Shown here in pieces: positions 35,156-44,686 of a DNA stretch of 64,000 bases. The DNA is taken from the NCBI RefSeq assembly GCF_947179165.1, contig NC_077243.1:33432001-33496000 (forward strand). The letters are read 5' to 3'. The position numbers and the translations under genes are program-made. The notes under the pieces were generated by a model. That model was not told where the DNA came from, ran no database searches, and worked only from the letters and a program-made list of their open reading frames with translations. This DNA comes from Solanum dulcamara. Taxonomy: Eukaryota > Streptophyta > Magnoliopsida > Solanales > Solanaceae. Numbering within the stretch: position 1 is the stretch's first letter; each line of letters begins with the position of its first letter.

Positions 35156-36198
35156 GAGAATTGGCTAAGGAAGTATATAGACTTGTAGAATGGAGCTGAA
35201 TCTTCTTTAGTGGTGGAAGTGAAAGAAAAGCATGACAAAGATCCCATCCTACTTCAGTTAAAGGAAGATATTCATAAGCAGAAGTGGTGGATTTTAAACA
35301 CAGGGGTCATGGTATGTTAAGATATCAAATTATATTATGTGTTTCGAATATTAACAGTGTCGGAGATAGGTTCATGGCAGAGGACCACAGTTCCAGATAT
35401 TCGATTCATCAAGGTTCTACCATAGTGTATCATTACTTGAGAGAATTTTACTGGTGGAATGGAATGAAGAGAGATATTAAAGTAAGTGCCTGAATTGTCA
35501 GCAAGTCAATGTTATGCACCAAAGGCCATGTGGTGTGGATCGGAGTATAGAACTTCCAGAGTTGAAATGGGACATTACTGGTTTACAACAATCACACCAA
35601 TAACATGATTCAATATGGGTGATTATAGATCAGATGACTAAATCAACCCATTTCATTCTAGTAAAAGCTTTCTATTCAGCAGAGGACTATTCCATGTTAT
35701 ATATCTACGAGATAGTCAGACTTCATGTAGTTCCTTTGTCTATTATTTCAGATAGGGATTTTTAGCTTATCGCTCAATTTTGGAAGTCATTCTAGAAAGG
35801 TTTGGATTCGAAGGTGAACCTCAGTACAACTTTTCACCCTCATACAAATGGCCAAGTAGAGTGTACTATTCAAAATTTAAAGGATATGATAAGGGTTTGT
35901 GTTATCAATTTCAAATTAAATTGGACTGACCTCATAGAACTTGCGTATAATAATAATTATTACTAAAGACTCCTTATAAGGCTCTTTATGGGAGAAGGTG
36001 TAGATCTCCAATTGGTTGGTTCAAAGTTGGTGAAGTAGAATTGATATTTCCAGACTTGGTTGACCAGGTTATAGAGAGGTAAAGATTATTCTAGAGAGGT
36101 TGAATACCACGTATAGTTGTCTAAAGTCCTACAGTGATGTTAGACGAAGAGATTTGGAGTTTGGGGTAAATGATTGGGTCTACTAGAAGGTTTCACCC
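35156..36198 (+). pseudogene. Element B integrase, broken
   Basis: The zinc-binding region spans about 35390-35510 (RYSIHQGSTIVYHYLREFYWWNGMKRDI, then CLNCQQV in the next frame). In the core, the first Asp is in VIIDQMTKSTHF (about 35620-35655), the second in SIISDRDF followed by a stop (about 35740-35765), and the Glu in GQVECTIQNLKDM (about 35855-35890). The triad is present but split by stops. After the core, AYNNN and a SPIGWFKVGEVEL-like block (36005-36045) lead to the C-terminal tail. Confidence 0.8.
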
Positions 36199-36650
36199 AT
36201 GAAGGGCGTTATGAGATTTGGAAAGAAAGGGAAGCTCATTCCCTGTTACATTGGTCCTTACCGAATTTCGAATAGAGTTGGTAATGTAGCTTATGATTTA
36301 GTGCAACCATTAGAGTTAGTGGTTGTTCATCCATTATTCCACATATCTATGCTCAAGAAGTTCTTAGGTAATCCTTCACTCATTATGCCTATATAAAGTA
36401 TTCATGCGAAGGATAGCTTATCCTATGAGGAGATTTTGGTTCAGATTCTTGATCATCAGTTTTGGAAGTTGAGGACCAAAGATGTGTGCTAGTCAAAGTT
36501 CTTTGGAGGAATCATTTTGTTGAAGAGGCTACATGGGAATCCGAAGAAGATATTAAAGCTAGTTACCCACATATATTTGTTCCTCTTAGTGTTTACTCTT
36601 TTCCTTATCTTAGATTTAGTATCTATTTGTGTGTTAAGTGCTTCAGTATA
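36199..36650 (+). pseudogene. Element B integrase C-terminus and chromodomain
   Basis: An open frame (36199-36396) reads FGKKGKLIPCYIGPYRISNRVGNVAYDL and VVVHPLFHISMLKKFLGNPS. After a stop, SLSYEEILVQILDHQ (36417-36460) and, in a second frame, CVLVKVLWRNHFVEEATWESEEDIKASYPHIF (36487-36580) form a chromodomain-like unit. One frameshift separates its two halves. It resembles C's chromodomain, supporting Tekay/Del membership. Confidence 0.82.
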
Positions 36651-36708
36651 TACATCATATTCACGTCATGTGTATCTAGCTTGGTCATCATTTAAGGATG
36701 AATGATCT

Positions 36709-36720
36709 TAAGAGAGAGAT
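36709..36720 (+). other. Polypurine tract of element B
   Basis: taagagagagat lies immediately before the presumed LTR start (tataacaccc, about 36722). Confidence 0.7.
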
Positions 36721-36721
36721 T

Positions 36722-38948
36722 TTATAACACCCCAAAATATTCTGACTCAGATAATATCAGAAAATCCCAAAAAAATACTTAAGTTCTTCTGAACTTTGAC
36801 TTTCATGGACACCACCTACGACCCATAGAAGTAATCGCAGACCATAGATGGGCTCATGGAGTCGAACTTTAAAATCAAGAAGTAAGGAAAGAGATTTATG
36901 GACCAAGTTTAAAGACCGTAAAATCTTTCAGGGGTCGTAGACTTGATCCGTAGATCACATTCAGAAACCTAAAAATTCTAGAGTAAATGACGATTCCTCT
37001 TTATGAATCGTACTTATTTATATAGACCGTAGACTGATTCGTAGATAAAATTATTAAAACCCAATATTTTCTTTTGATTTCCATGAGCCATTTCTATGGC
37101 TGGTAGAACTATTAACGTACTGTAGACTTGTCTCGTGGAATAAATTCCTGAACCCATCTATGAGTTTCTAGGATCATTCCATAGAAAAGTTTATGGACCA
37201 TAAAAGACCTATAAACCCAATCTCCAGAAACCCCAGATTTCTATTCAATTTCTTCGAGAGGACTTCTAAGGCCCGTAGAAGTTTCTACATACCATAGATG
37301 GCCCCATAGAGAAATGTCGGCAATATTTAATGAGGGTTGGTTTAGTCTTTTCCCACCCTTTCCAAGTGTAAAACTTAACATTTTGGGATAAAATTGGGGG
37401 GGGGGGGTTTATCAGTGCAGTTTGATCCTAATACTCCCATAAGCATTCTCAAGACTTAGAGAAAGTATTCAAGAGGAGAAAACTAGGGTTTCAAGTACCT
37501 TCGTCAATTTTCTTGAGGAATCTAGTTCTTTCAGTTATGTAAGGCTACTCGTAGTAGTGGACTAACTTTTTCCTCTCGCTATATATCTAAATTAAGTCAG
37601 TAAGGGTTTAACCTAGGGTTTTAACCCAAGTTCTTCTTGAAATTCTGATCTTCTTAGTACTCCTTATTATTGAATTTGATCCTTATCATTGAAATTGTGA
37701 TTATTTATGCATTTTTTAATCTTGACCGTGTTCATTCCTATTTATCACATGAACTCCATTTAGCAAGTATTGATTAAAGGTTTTTTGTGTCGAGATTCAT
37801 TATGCATGGTTTTCAGAATCAAAGTAAACATAACTATTTTACATTATCATTGAGAAGAGTTTTAAGGAAACTTAAATGTTTCAAAATGCATAGTTTTAAA
37901 GTAAGAAAACATGACTAATTCAAAGAAAGCAATATCAATTTTAGAAAGTAGCTTTAGTTAGTTAAAGTGAAGTTTAGTATCAGTATACAAAAGTACATTT
38001 TAGTATTAACTCAACTCAGATATTATATGGGCATTATTGCATGTTTTGGAAGTAGTATTAAGCATCGATTTGGGTATCAGTTCAGATAACTCAAATCCCA
38101 CAACCTGCGCTTCTAGAGTAGATAGGATCATACTGGTCGGTTTAGGTGACTCTTCACCCCAGCTCCTGATAAAGGCTTTTAGATGGATCTGTAAGTTCAG
38201 TTTTGTTATCATATACTCTAGAAAGGTATAAGATAGTTCTAGCAATATAGGCTAGATGTTGTATCATCACGAGGATCATAGTGATTGTTGCCGGTTAGAG
38301 AAAATCCCCAAGAAAAGTAAAGTATTTTTTTAGAAATTGTTATGCATTGCATTACTTCAATTGTTTACTTGTTATTTTTATGCTTGCATGCTTTACTTTA
38401 AGTCAAGTTATTTTTAATATTATTTTTAGCATGTTGTTTCCATTAAACTATTTATTCATTCAACTTGATTCTCTATTGTACATTTCATGTATTCACATCT
38501 TTCGAAGATCCATCATTTTATGATGAGAATATAGGTATTCAGAATCATCAACATATGGCCCATTCAGATCACACTTCATTAGGTTTTGGTGAGACCTCCT
38601 TACTTTCGGAGGGCTCCATTTATTTATGTTCTTTTAGTATTAGTAGTTCATTTTAAGGTAGCCATAGGTATTGTACCGATACATATCTTTAGTTAGTAGA
38701 GGCCTTATGAATAAAGTTAAAGAGTGTGTTAAGTATTTTTTTCAGATAGTTTAAATACTATTTCATATTATGTTTAGGGATATTTTTAGACAGTGCATGA
38801 GATTTACCTAATTGATTTAAATGCTCATCTTTTAAATCTTCCATATTCATGTTTAGACTTTTTCTCAGTAATCAGCTAGGCCAAGAGTTTTTTTGGGATC
38901 AATGATTTTCGAGTATCAGCCACGCCTAGGGTGTTGACTCGGGGTATA
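36722..38948 (+). repeat. 3' LTR of element B
   Basis: About 2.2 kb, collinear with the reverse complement of 3449-5619. It starts ttataacacccc and ends near gttgactcgggg. A CTACGG/CCGTAG-type palindrome cluster lies at 36812-37310 and a 12-G run at 37396-37407. The right boundary is fixed by the point where similarity to element A's LTR stops and similarity to 42195-42495 starts. No gene is present. Confidence 0.75.
36812..37310. repeat. Palindrome cluster in LTR B
   Basis: Repeated short inverted motifs such as ctacgacccatagaa (36815-36829), gggtcgtagacttgatccgtagatc (two half-motifs near 36932-36956), agaccgtagactgattcgtag (37024 on) and gaagtttctacataccatagatgg (37279 on). They are more decayed than those of LTR A but at the same relative position. 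Confidence 0.7.
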
Positions 38949-39196
38949 TATTTTTCACTTAGGAATAGTCCCAAGGGAATTTTAAAAGGAGTCAACTCTT
39001 TTAGAATCTAAATTAAGATAAACTTCATTAGGGATACTTCCTGACGCCTGTAAAGTATCCAAGGAACCAATACAGCAATCCTATGCAGTGTCCCAACCTT
39101 TCTCCCTATTCCTAAGGAATTATTTTTAACCAAATTCTGATATTTAAAATTTCAAATTCTGGCATCTTATCACATATATTTTTAATAACGATAGGA
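38949..39196 (+). repeat. Left direct repeat of element G
   Basis: Matches 42195-42495 by eye, in the same orientation and with many substitutions. It is shorter because it lacks the insert around 42303-42350, which in the right copy carries two ctgctacaacggtcc-type motifs. Confidence 0.65.
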
Positions 39197-39368
39197 TGGA
39201 TCAATATATTAGATACCAATTTATCAACTGTTTTGTCCCCAAATAGATCATACAATGACAGTTATGGAAAAGGTTCATCTCTATAGGATTCTTTATGAAA
39301 TCTCTTTGATGTCCAGAGAGAAAACTTTTTGAAAATAATACCAATTCACATGAGAATTTAGCAGGTAG

Positions 39369-39437
39369 CTGCTACAGCGGCCAAGAGCCTAGTACAGTGG
39401 CACCGCTGTAGCAAGCCAAGGACCACTATAGTGGTCC
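39369..39437. repeat. Palindromes of the ctatagtgg type, left cluster of element G
   Basis: gctgctacagcggcc, gtggcaccgctgtagc and the perfect 18-nt palindrome ggaccactatagtggtcc (39420-39437). Further copies lie at about 39975-40070 (ctgctgtagcactgctactata, ctatagtggttc). Confidence 0.8.
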
Positions 39438-40212
39438 TCAACAATTTTAAATAAGGGAAAATGGGTTTCATTCCTACTCTTCTAACTTCTCAAACTCTCT
39501 CTATGAAATGCACTCTCCCCTCTTTTCTATCTCTCTCGACATCATTTTCCACGGTAACTCTTCTTACTCCGGCTTTATTATAATATTTGGCAACTAATTT
39601 ATGTACTCATGTTGAAATTGCTTCATTTGGATTAAAATTGAGGATTTTAGACAAGATTTAATTTTCCCCTCTTTGGAATGAGTTTTTCAAAGTATGCTAG
39701 TTTCCATTACGTTTCCAATGCTCCTATAGCGTTCTAGGCATATGATTTATGAGGTTCATCGGGATATTGAACTTAAAAAGGGAGTAGGTAGATAAAAGGT
39801 TGTTTTTGAAAGTTTTCAAGCCATTGAAGCTTGATTTAGGTGTTAGTCACTCTAAAAATAAGGTATAACAGTCATACATCCCCAACCCTTTCCCAATCTA
39901 TGTCGAGAGGATGAAAAAACAAAGAAAAATAGGTTTTGAAATCTAGGGCTCAGTAGGGATGAAGGCATTTCTTTAGCGAGCCTCGACCTGCTGTAGCACT
40001 GCTACTATACCGAGCACGTCTTAATGTAGAGGTGTCTCTACAATGGCTACCTCTATAGTGGTTCTATGTTATGAGACTAAACGGAAAACTAGAATTTCTT
40101 TTCTTAACATATGTTTTCATAGTCCCCATTGCTTTTATTTGCGCCTAAACCCTTTAGAGAAATTTATAGAGAGATCGACTAATTAAAACCTTGTTTCCCT
40201 TATCCAGGTACT

Positions 40213-41302
40213 ATGGATATCATGGCTGCTAGCGACAACACCCCTCTTTCTTATGAGAAGTTTCCCAACATTACCTATGAGATATGGTACCTAGACTTGC
40301 AGATCAGGGGGCTCACGCATGAGAGGCATTTTGTTATGGGCATGGTAGTAGCGGAGGTGCTAGAATTATATGCCTCACTACAAGACTTGGTTGGGAAACA
40401 TTGGTACAACCAATTGGGTATTGCAATGACGGCTTGGCAAGAGAATTATACGCCATTCTTTCCATAACACCACTATTTGTATATGGGGCATAGATGTTCG
40501 AATCAGGGATAATGTTATAAATCACGTTATGAGGGTGCTAAGTCACCCAAATTAGCCTTTCTTGGTAAAAGGGAGGGAGAATGATGGTTGTTGATTGATG
40601 AGTGAAAGGTATACTCCACTTCATAGGTAAAATCCAAGACGGCAATCAAGAGCACCAACTTCACCCTGGATCTGCCTCTCTATGAATTTAATGGACGTGA
40701 CTTACCATAGGGTTATTTTATTTCCTTTTTTGATTACAAAGATATGCCAGAGGGTGGGGGTGCTGGCGGAGGTGGAACTCTTTTGGATTGTGTGTGACCG
40801 TCTCCTTGACCCATTGAAGGTGAAGGATTCACAGGGAAGGAGAAAGAAGAAGAGAAACATGGGTGCCAAGGGTCAAAACAATAGATGTCTGAGAGGTGAA
40901 GAGTCTAGGACTATTCCCCTATGATGGACAAGGCCTTTCAAACTGATGGAGTTGGATCTAGGAATAGAGAAGAACATCCTACTACAAATGGATGTCTCTC
41001 CCCAAAAGTATTCCCCTTTAATTTCTACAGGTCCTTCAGACCTTCCAAGTGTATATACTTCCTTCACTCGGGCCCATGTAGACCTTCAAAAGAATTATAA
41101 AGAAGAGAAGACAAACCGGTGCACTTGGGACCGATTTCTTATCGGCATGTGGAAAGACATGAAAAGCTCCCGTGGATGCATAATCTTGGAGGAGAAGATG
41201 CCCAAGGTGAGTATCTGCAATGCCCAAGAGCTCTCCTATATGAGTGGACTAGATGAAAAGGGTTTCTATGTGTCGACCCTAAATAATGGAGCGGACAATT
41301 AG
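40213..41302 (+). pseudogene. Element G open frames of unknown family
   Basis: The first frame starts at the ATG at 40213, just after caggtact, and runs to 40467. Features include PNITYEIWYLDLQIRG, VLELYASLQDLVGKHWYNQLG and TAWQENYTPFF. Out-of-frame continuations include FFDYKDMPEGGGAGGGGTLLDCV (40720-40790). The last frame (40946-41302) starts MELDLGIEKNILLQMDV and contains RCTWDRFLIGMWKDMKSSRGCIILEEK. I do not recognise the family. Aromatic and charged residues with a Gly-rich linker look like genuine former coding sequence. It could be the extra ORF of a gypsy element, like the 3' ORF of element D. Confidence 0.4.
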
Positions 41303-41589
41303 GCCCTAGCATAGTACTCTCTATCTCCCCGCACCCTATGATTTCTAGCCTTGTGATTGATTTTACCCCCGCATAGACATATTTTGTACATCTTTTATTT
41401 TTACCATATTCAGATACTTATGAATATTTTTGATGTCATTGGTGGCATCTAGGAACATCGGTCTTGTTTTGAATGACCATACTTTTATACTTTTGTCTAT
41501 AGGTAATTAAAATTTCTCAAGAATTGAATTTTGGAAAAAGGAAACTTAATCGAGGCTAGAGAAGCTTGCCTCCTGAGACCATTAAAGTG

Positions 41590-41712
41590 GCCCCTCTTGG
41601 ATATAGCGGTCCTACTATGGCAACGGGGTGGCCTACTATGACAGTATCATCCCATAGGCGTAGCCCTACTATGGTGGTCCAAGGACCGCTATAGCAGTCT
41701 CGCTATAGCGGT
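41590..41712. repeat. Palindromes of the ctatagcggt type, right cluster of element G
   Basis: About ten half-motifs (tatagcggtcc, ctactatgg, tactatggtggtcc, aaggaccgctatagc). They include an inverted repeat with 11-bp perfect arms, accgctatagc (41685-41695) and gctatagcggt (41702-41712), around a 6-nt loop. Confidence 0.85.
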
Positions 41713-42194
41713 ACCCCCTCCATTGCAACGGGGGATTTTGATATCTCCTCTTAATGAAAAAAACAATTCAAACACAAGTTTGTGGGTCCAATTTTGCAGC
41801 CGATAGATTTAACCGCTCAAGTTGAGTGTTTTCATACCACTAGCCCAAAAAGAAACTATGGTAACACCACAAATTATTACAACTTCGACATCATTGCTTA
41901 ATATCAATAATCACGATTAACATTTAGCCCAATGGATTATACCCTAAATCACATAGCAATTTCAAGTCTTGACTCTCGTTGGAACTAATCATAATTTTCC
42001 CATCAAATCTATATCATACTCCTTTTCTAATCACAATATACTACTCATAAATCATAACCTACCTGGATGCGAAGTTCTTTCTATAGAGCACAGGAATCTT
42101 TGTCCCTTGATTCTGTTTTAGTTAGATTTATTAATAGTTTGTGAAGATGAATTTTGAGATGCGCTTGTTTCGAGCCTTGTTTCTCCTTTATCGA

Positions 42195-42495
42195 TGTTTT
42201 TCACCTAGGAATAGCCTTATAGAATTTTTAGGAGGAGGCAACTCTTTTCAAATCTAAACTAGTAGAAATGGGTTTTGAAATTTCTAGAGCTACTGGCTGA
42301 CGCCGCTACAACAAACCCACTGTAGCAGTCCAGGGACTGCTACAACGGTCCAAGGTAGAACCCCACCTTTTCTCCCTGCTACTAAGAAAGTTTTGTTAAG
42401 CATGATGGGGCTAATCCCGGCTTAAGCTCAACTTGATCTTTAAAATTTCAAATTTGGGCATCTTATCACGTATATTTTTAATAACAACAGAATGT
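42195..42495 (+). repeat. Right direct repeat of element G
   Basis: Same-orientation counterpart of 38949-39196; similarity stops at about 42495. It holds two ctgctacaacggtcc/ctgtagcagtcc motifs at 42315-42350. Confidence 0.65.
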
Positions 42496-43027
42496 ATTGT
42501 AACAAATTTTTAAAAAGATTGTGGCCGAATAAAAAATACCACTTATTTTAAAATGGAAGTAGTATGAAAAGATGCAACCTAGGTAATGAATATCTTTCTC
42601 CCGGTCGATTCAAGTAATGTAGCAATAGAATATAAGTACCCCCTCCAAAAAACTTTATTTATCGTCTTTAATAAAAGGAGATGGTCCAAAATAGTTGTAA
42701 CTTTATTTATCCTCTTTAATAAAAGGAGATGGTCCAAAATAGTTATTAGTTTAGAATATCAAATATGATTGACTACAATTTGTCCATTTTGTCCTTATGA
42801 TTAATACTTATTCTTGAAAGTAATAAACATTTACTAATTTGCATAGAAAATCTAAATGAAATACATATATACATACTCAAGTATTGTGATTGCTTAGATT
42901 AACACTCTTTTTATTTTTTGAAGGATATTAAAGTGAGAATATTTATTGAAGAGATACTAATATTTTAAATAATTAGAGATCTATATAAAGGTATGATAGT
43001 TAAATACATAATTTTTTAAGAGGCTTG
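42496..43027. other. AT-rich spacer with 48-bp tandem duplication
   Basis: No gene is seen. Two copies of a 48-bp unit begin at 42651 and 42699 (aactttatttatc(g/c)tctttaat then aaaaggagatggtccaaaatag); the second copy differs at one base in the first 40. The segment ccccctccaaaa just upstream faintly recalls Stowaway-type MITE ends, but no partner end was found. Confidence 0.7.
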
Positions 43028-43524
43028 TGTAGACACCAAAAATTTGTAGGACTATATAAGACGAGTCATATTTCAGATAGGGTTACTTGGAGGCTACTCT
43101 ACCTTAAACCCTTATTCATGTCTATATAAATGGTAATATATTTCCTTGAAAAGTTTTCTCGAAAATTTCACAAATTAATGCAATATTCGTAAAGAAATTA
43201 AAATATGTCAAACTCTTCTTGATAATTAAATACTTCAAGAAGATCCACAAATCCTTTCATGGAAATCAAGTTTAAATTATCCTTGCTAGTTTGAGAAATA
43301 CGCCATTAACGGCCCTCGAATCACGATGGATATCAAATTCAAATCATCCAAGTTCGAGAAATATACCACTAACGACCCTCGAATCCAGGAGAATATTCAA
43401 AGAAAATGATCAAGGCAACAAACAAATTTGTATCCACATATTTTATCAATAAAATTATGTTTCTTCATATTTTATTCGTGATTGCAATTTATTTTTCATC
43501 ACTTTAAAATTTGTTGGAAAAACA
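43028..43524 (+). repeat. TRIM 5' LTR
   Basis: Begins tgtagacacc and ends ggaaaaaca. Very similar to 43692-44175 over its whole length, for example cttcttgataat(t/c)aaatacttcaa and the cgccattaacg(g/a)(c/t)cctcgaatca block. Confidence 0.87.
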
Positions 43525-43691
43525 ATTGGCACGCTCAGTGGGACCAAATCTGCCCTTCATCTCTTCACTCACAAATCAAATATGCAAATTTGAAGCCATA
43601 AAATCGCAAAGGTGGAAGAATGAGTACTTCAAGGCTCGTCTTTGAGTTTCATCAAGTCTACACTCTGACAATCAATGAAGTAGGGGGCATT

Positions 43692-44175
43692 TGTAGACAT
43701 CAAAATTTTGTAGTACTATACAAGACAAGTCCTATTTGAGTTATGGTTACTTGGAGGCTTAAACCGTAATTCATGCCTAAATAAAGGGTATTATATTCCC
43801 TTGAAAAGTCATCTCGAAAATTCCACAAATTCATGGAATATTCATAAAGAGATCAAAATATGTCAAACTCTTCTTGATAATCAAATACTTCAAAAAGATC
43901 CACAAATCCTTTTGTGGAAATCAAGTTCAAATTATCCTAGCTAGTTTGAGAAATACGCCATTAACGATCCTCGAATCACAATGAAGATTAAATTCAAATC
44001 ATCCAATTCGAGAAATATACCACTAACGCCCTTGAATCAAGGAGAAAATTCAGAGAGAAGAATCAAGGGAACAAACAGATTTGTGCCCATATATTTTATC
44101 AATAAAATTATGCTTCTTCATATTTTATTCGTGATTGCTATTTATTTTTCATCACTTTAAAATTTATTGCAAACA
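43692..44175 (+). repeat. TRIM 3' LTR
   Basis: Begins tgtagacatc directly after the purine tract and ends ttgcaaaca. It is about 13 bp shorter than the 5' copy through small indels. Confidence 0.87.
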
Positions 44176-44217
44176 ACGTGAAAAAAAAATATGACAAGTA
44201 AAATGGTTCGGTGGAAA

Positions 44218-44678
44218 TAGGGGTGTCAAATGGGAAGGTTGGGTTGGAATTGAGAATATTAAAATGAGTTGAAATAAAAATCGGGTTGGGTCATGACCTA
44301 CCCAAATTTTCTTTGGGCTAAAATTCGGGTTTGGTCATGACCCGCTCAATTTGACCCGCTTAATCTCAATAAATTTAACATCTTATTATTTATCTTTTAT
44401 AACAACAATTTATATTTCAACTCAAGAAAATAAAAATAAAAATCCACAAATTGATAGATTAATCCTAAAAAATATAAAATAGATAGTAATTCATACCTTT
44501 CTTATGAGAATATACGTTACACCAATGCAAATAAAGAGCCTTAAAATGAGTTGAATTTGGAGATTAAATTGGGCTTAATTGAAGATTGACCCCAATACAA
44601 ATTATCCTGAACCCAACTCACAAAAGTTTGAACAGATTGAACGAATTACCTATATTTGAGCTCATTTTGACACCCTTA
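44218..44678. mobile_element. hAT-type MITE with perfect 8-bp target duplication
   Basis: Inverted ends TAGGGGTGTCAAA (44218-44230) and, on the other strand, TAAGGGTGTCAAA (44678-44666) differ at one base. They are flanked by a perfect 8-bp direct repeat ggtggaaa (44210-44217 and 44679-44686). An 8-bp duplication and a YAGGG-type end are diagnostic of the hAT superfamily. It is 461 bp with no transposase frame, so non-autonomous. Confidence 0.9.
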
Positions 44679-44686
44679 GGTGGAAA

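Larger units (their letters stand above)
32695..38948 (+). mobile_element. Element B: Ty3/gypsy (Tekay/Del-type), 3' portion with 3' LTR
   Basis: The segment opens in the middle of gag directly after element D's LTR, then carries protease, RT, RNase H, integrase, chromodomain, a purine tract and the 3' LTR. Sequence and LTR match element A's family. Its 5' end is most simply the gag start at 5639-5787, with the intervening 26.9 kb made of later insertions; the 5' LTR would be outside the window on the left. The right end joins a broken LTR of element G. Confidence 0.82.
38949..42495 (+). mobile_element. Element G: unrecognised LTR-type element with broken left repeat
   Basis: Two direct repeats, 38949-39196 and 42195-42495, share blocks tttttcac(t/c)taggaatag, ggagtcaactctttt/ggaggcaactctttt, tgacgcc and gcatcttatcac(a/g)tatatttttaataac. 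The left copy begins exactly where LTR B ends, as if B had landed inside it. Between them lie about 3 kb with open frames of unknown family and several clusters of ctatagcggt-type palindromes. No RT, integrase or gag motif was recognised, so it may be a large non-autonomous LTR element (LARD-like). The true ends are not certain. Confidence 0.5.
43028..44175 (+). mobile_element. TRIM: miniature LTR retrotransposon
   Basis: Two direct repeats of about 0.49 kb (43028-43524 and 43692-44175) begin TGTAGACA and end AAACA or AAAACA. The 167-bp interior starts with attggcacgctcagtgggac (43525 on), a primer-binding-site-like sequence. It ends with gaagtagggggcatt, a polypurine tract, directly before the second repeat. 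No coding capacity. Length, primer site, purine tract and paired LTRs fit a terminal-repeat retrotransposon in miniature. The flanks (gcttg and acgtg) match at only 3 of 5 bases. Confidence 0.87.

Noticed and set aside
40334..40525. Minus-strand frame in element G
   Set aside because: Shadow of the better plus-strand frame at 40213-40467, no motif.
42640..42780. Stowaway-type MITE from the ccccctcc-like start
   Set aside because: No matching inverted end or TA duplication could be found.
43028..44175. Segmental duplication of a host sequence
   Set aside because: Primer-site-like and polypurine-tract sequences lie exactly at the inner edges of the two repeats, which identifies LTRs.
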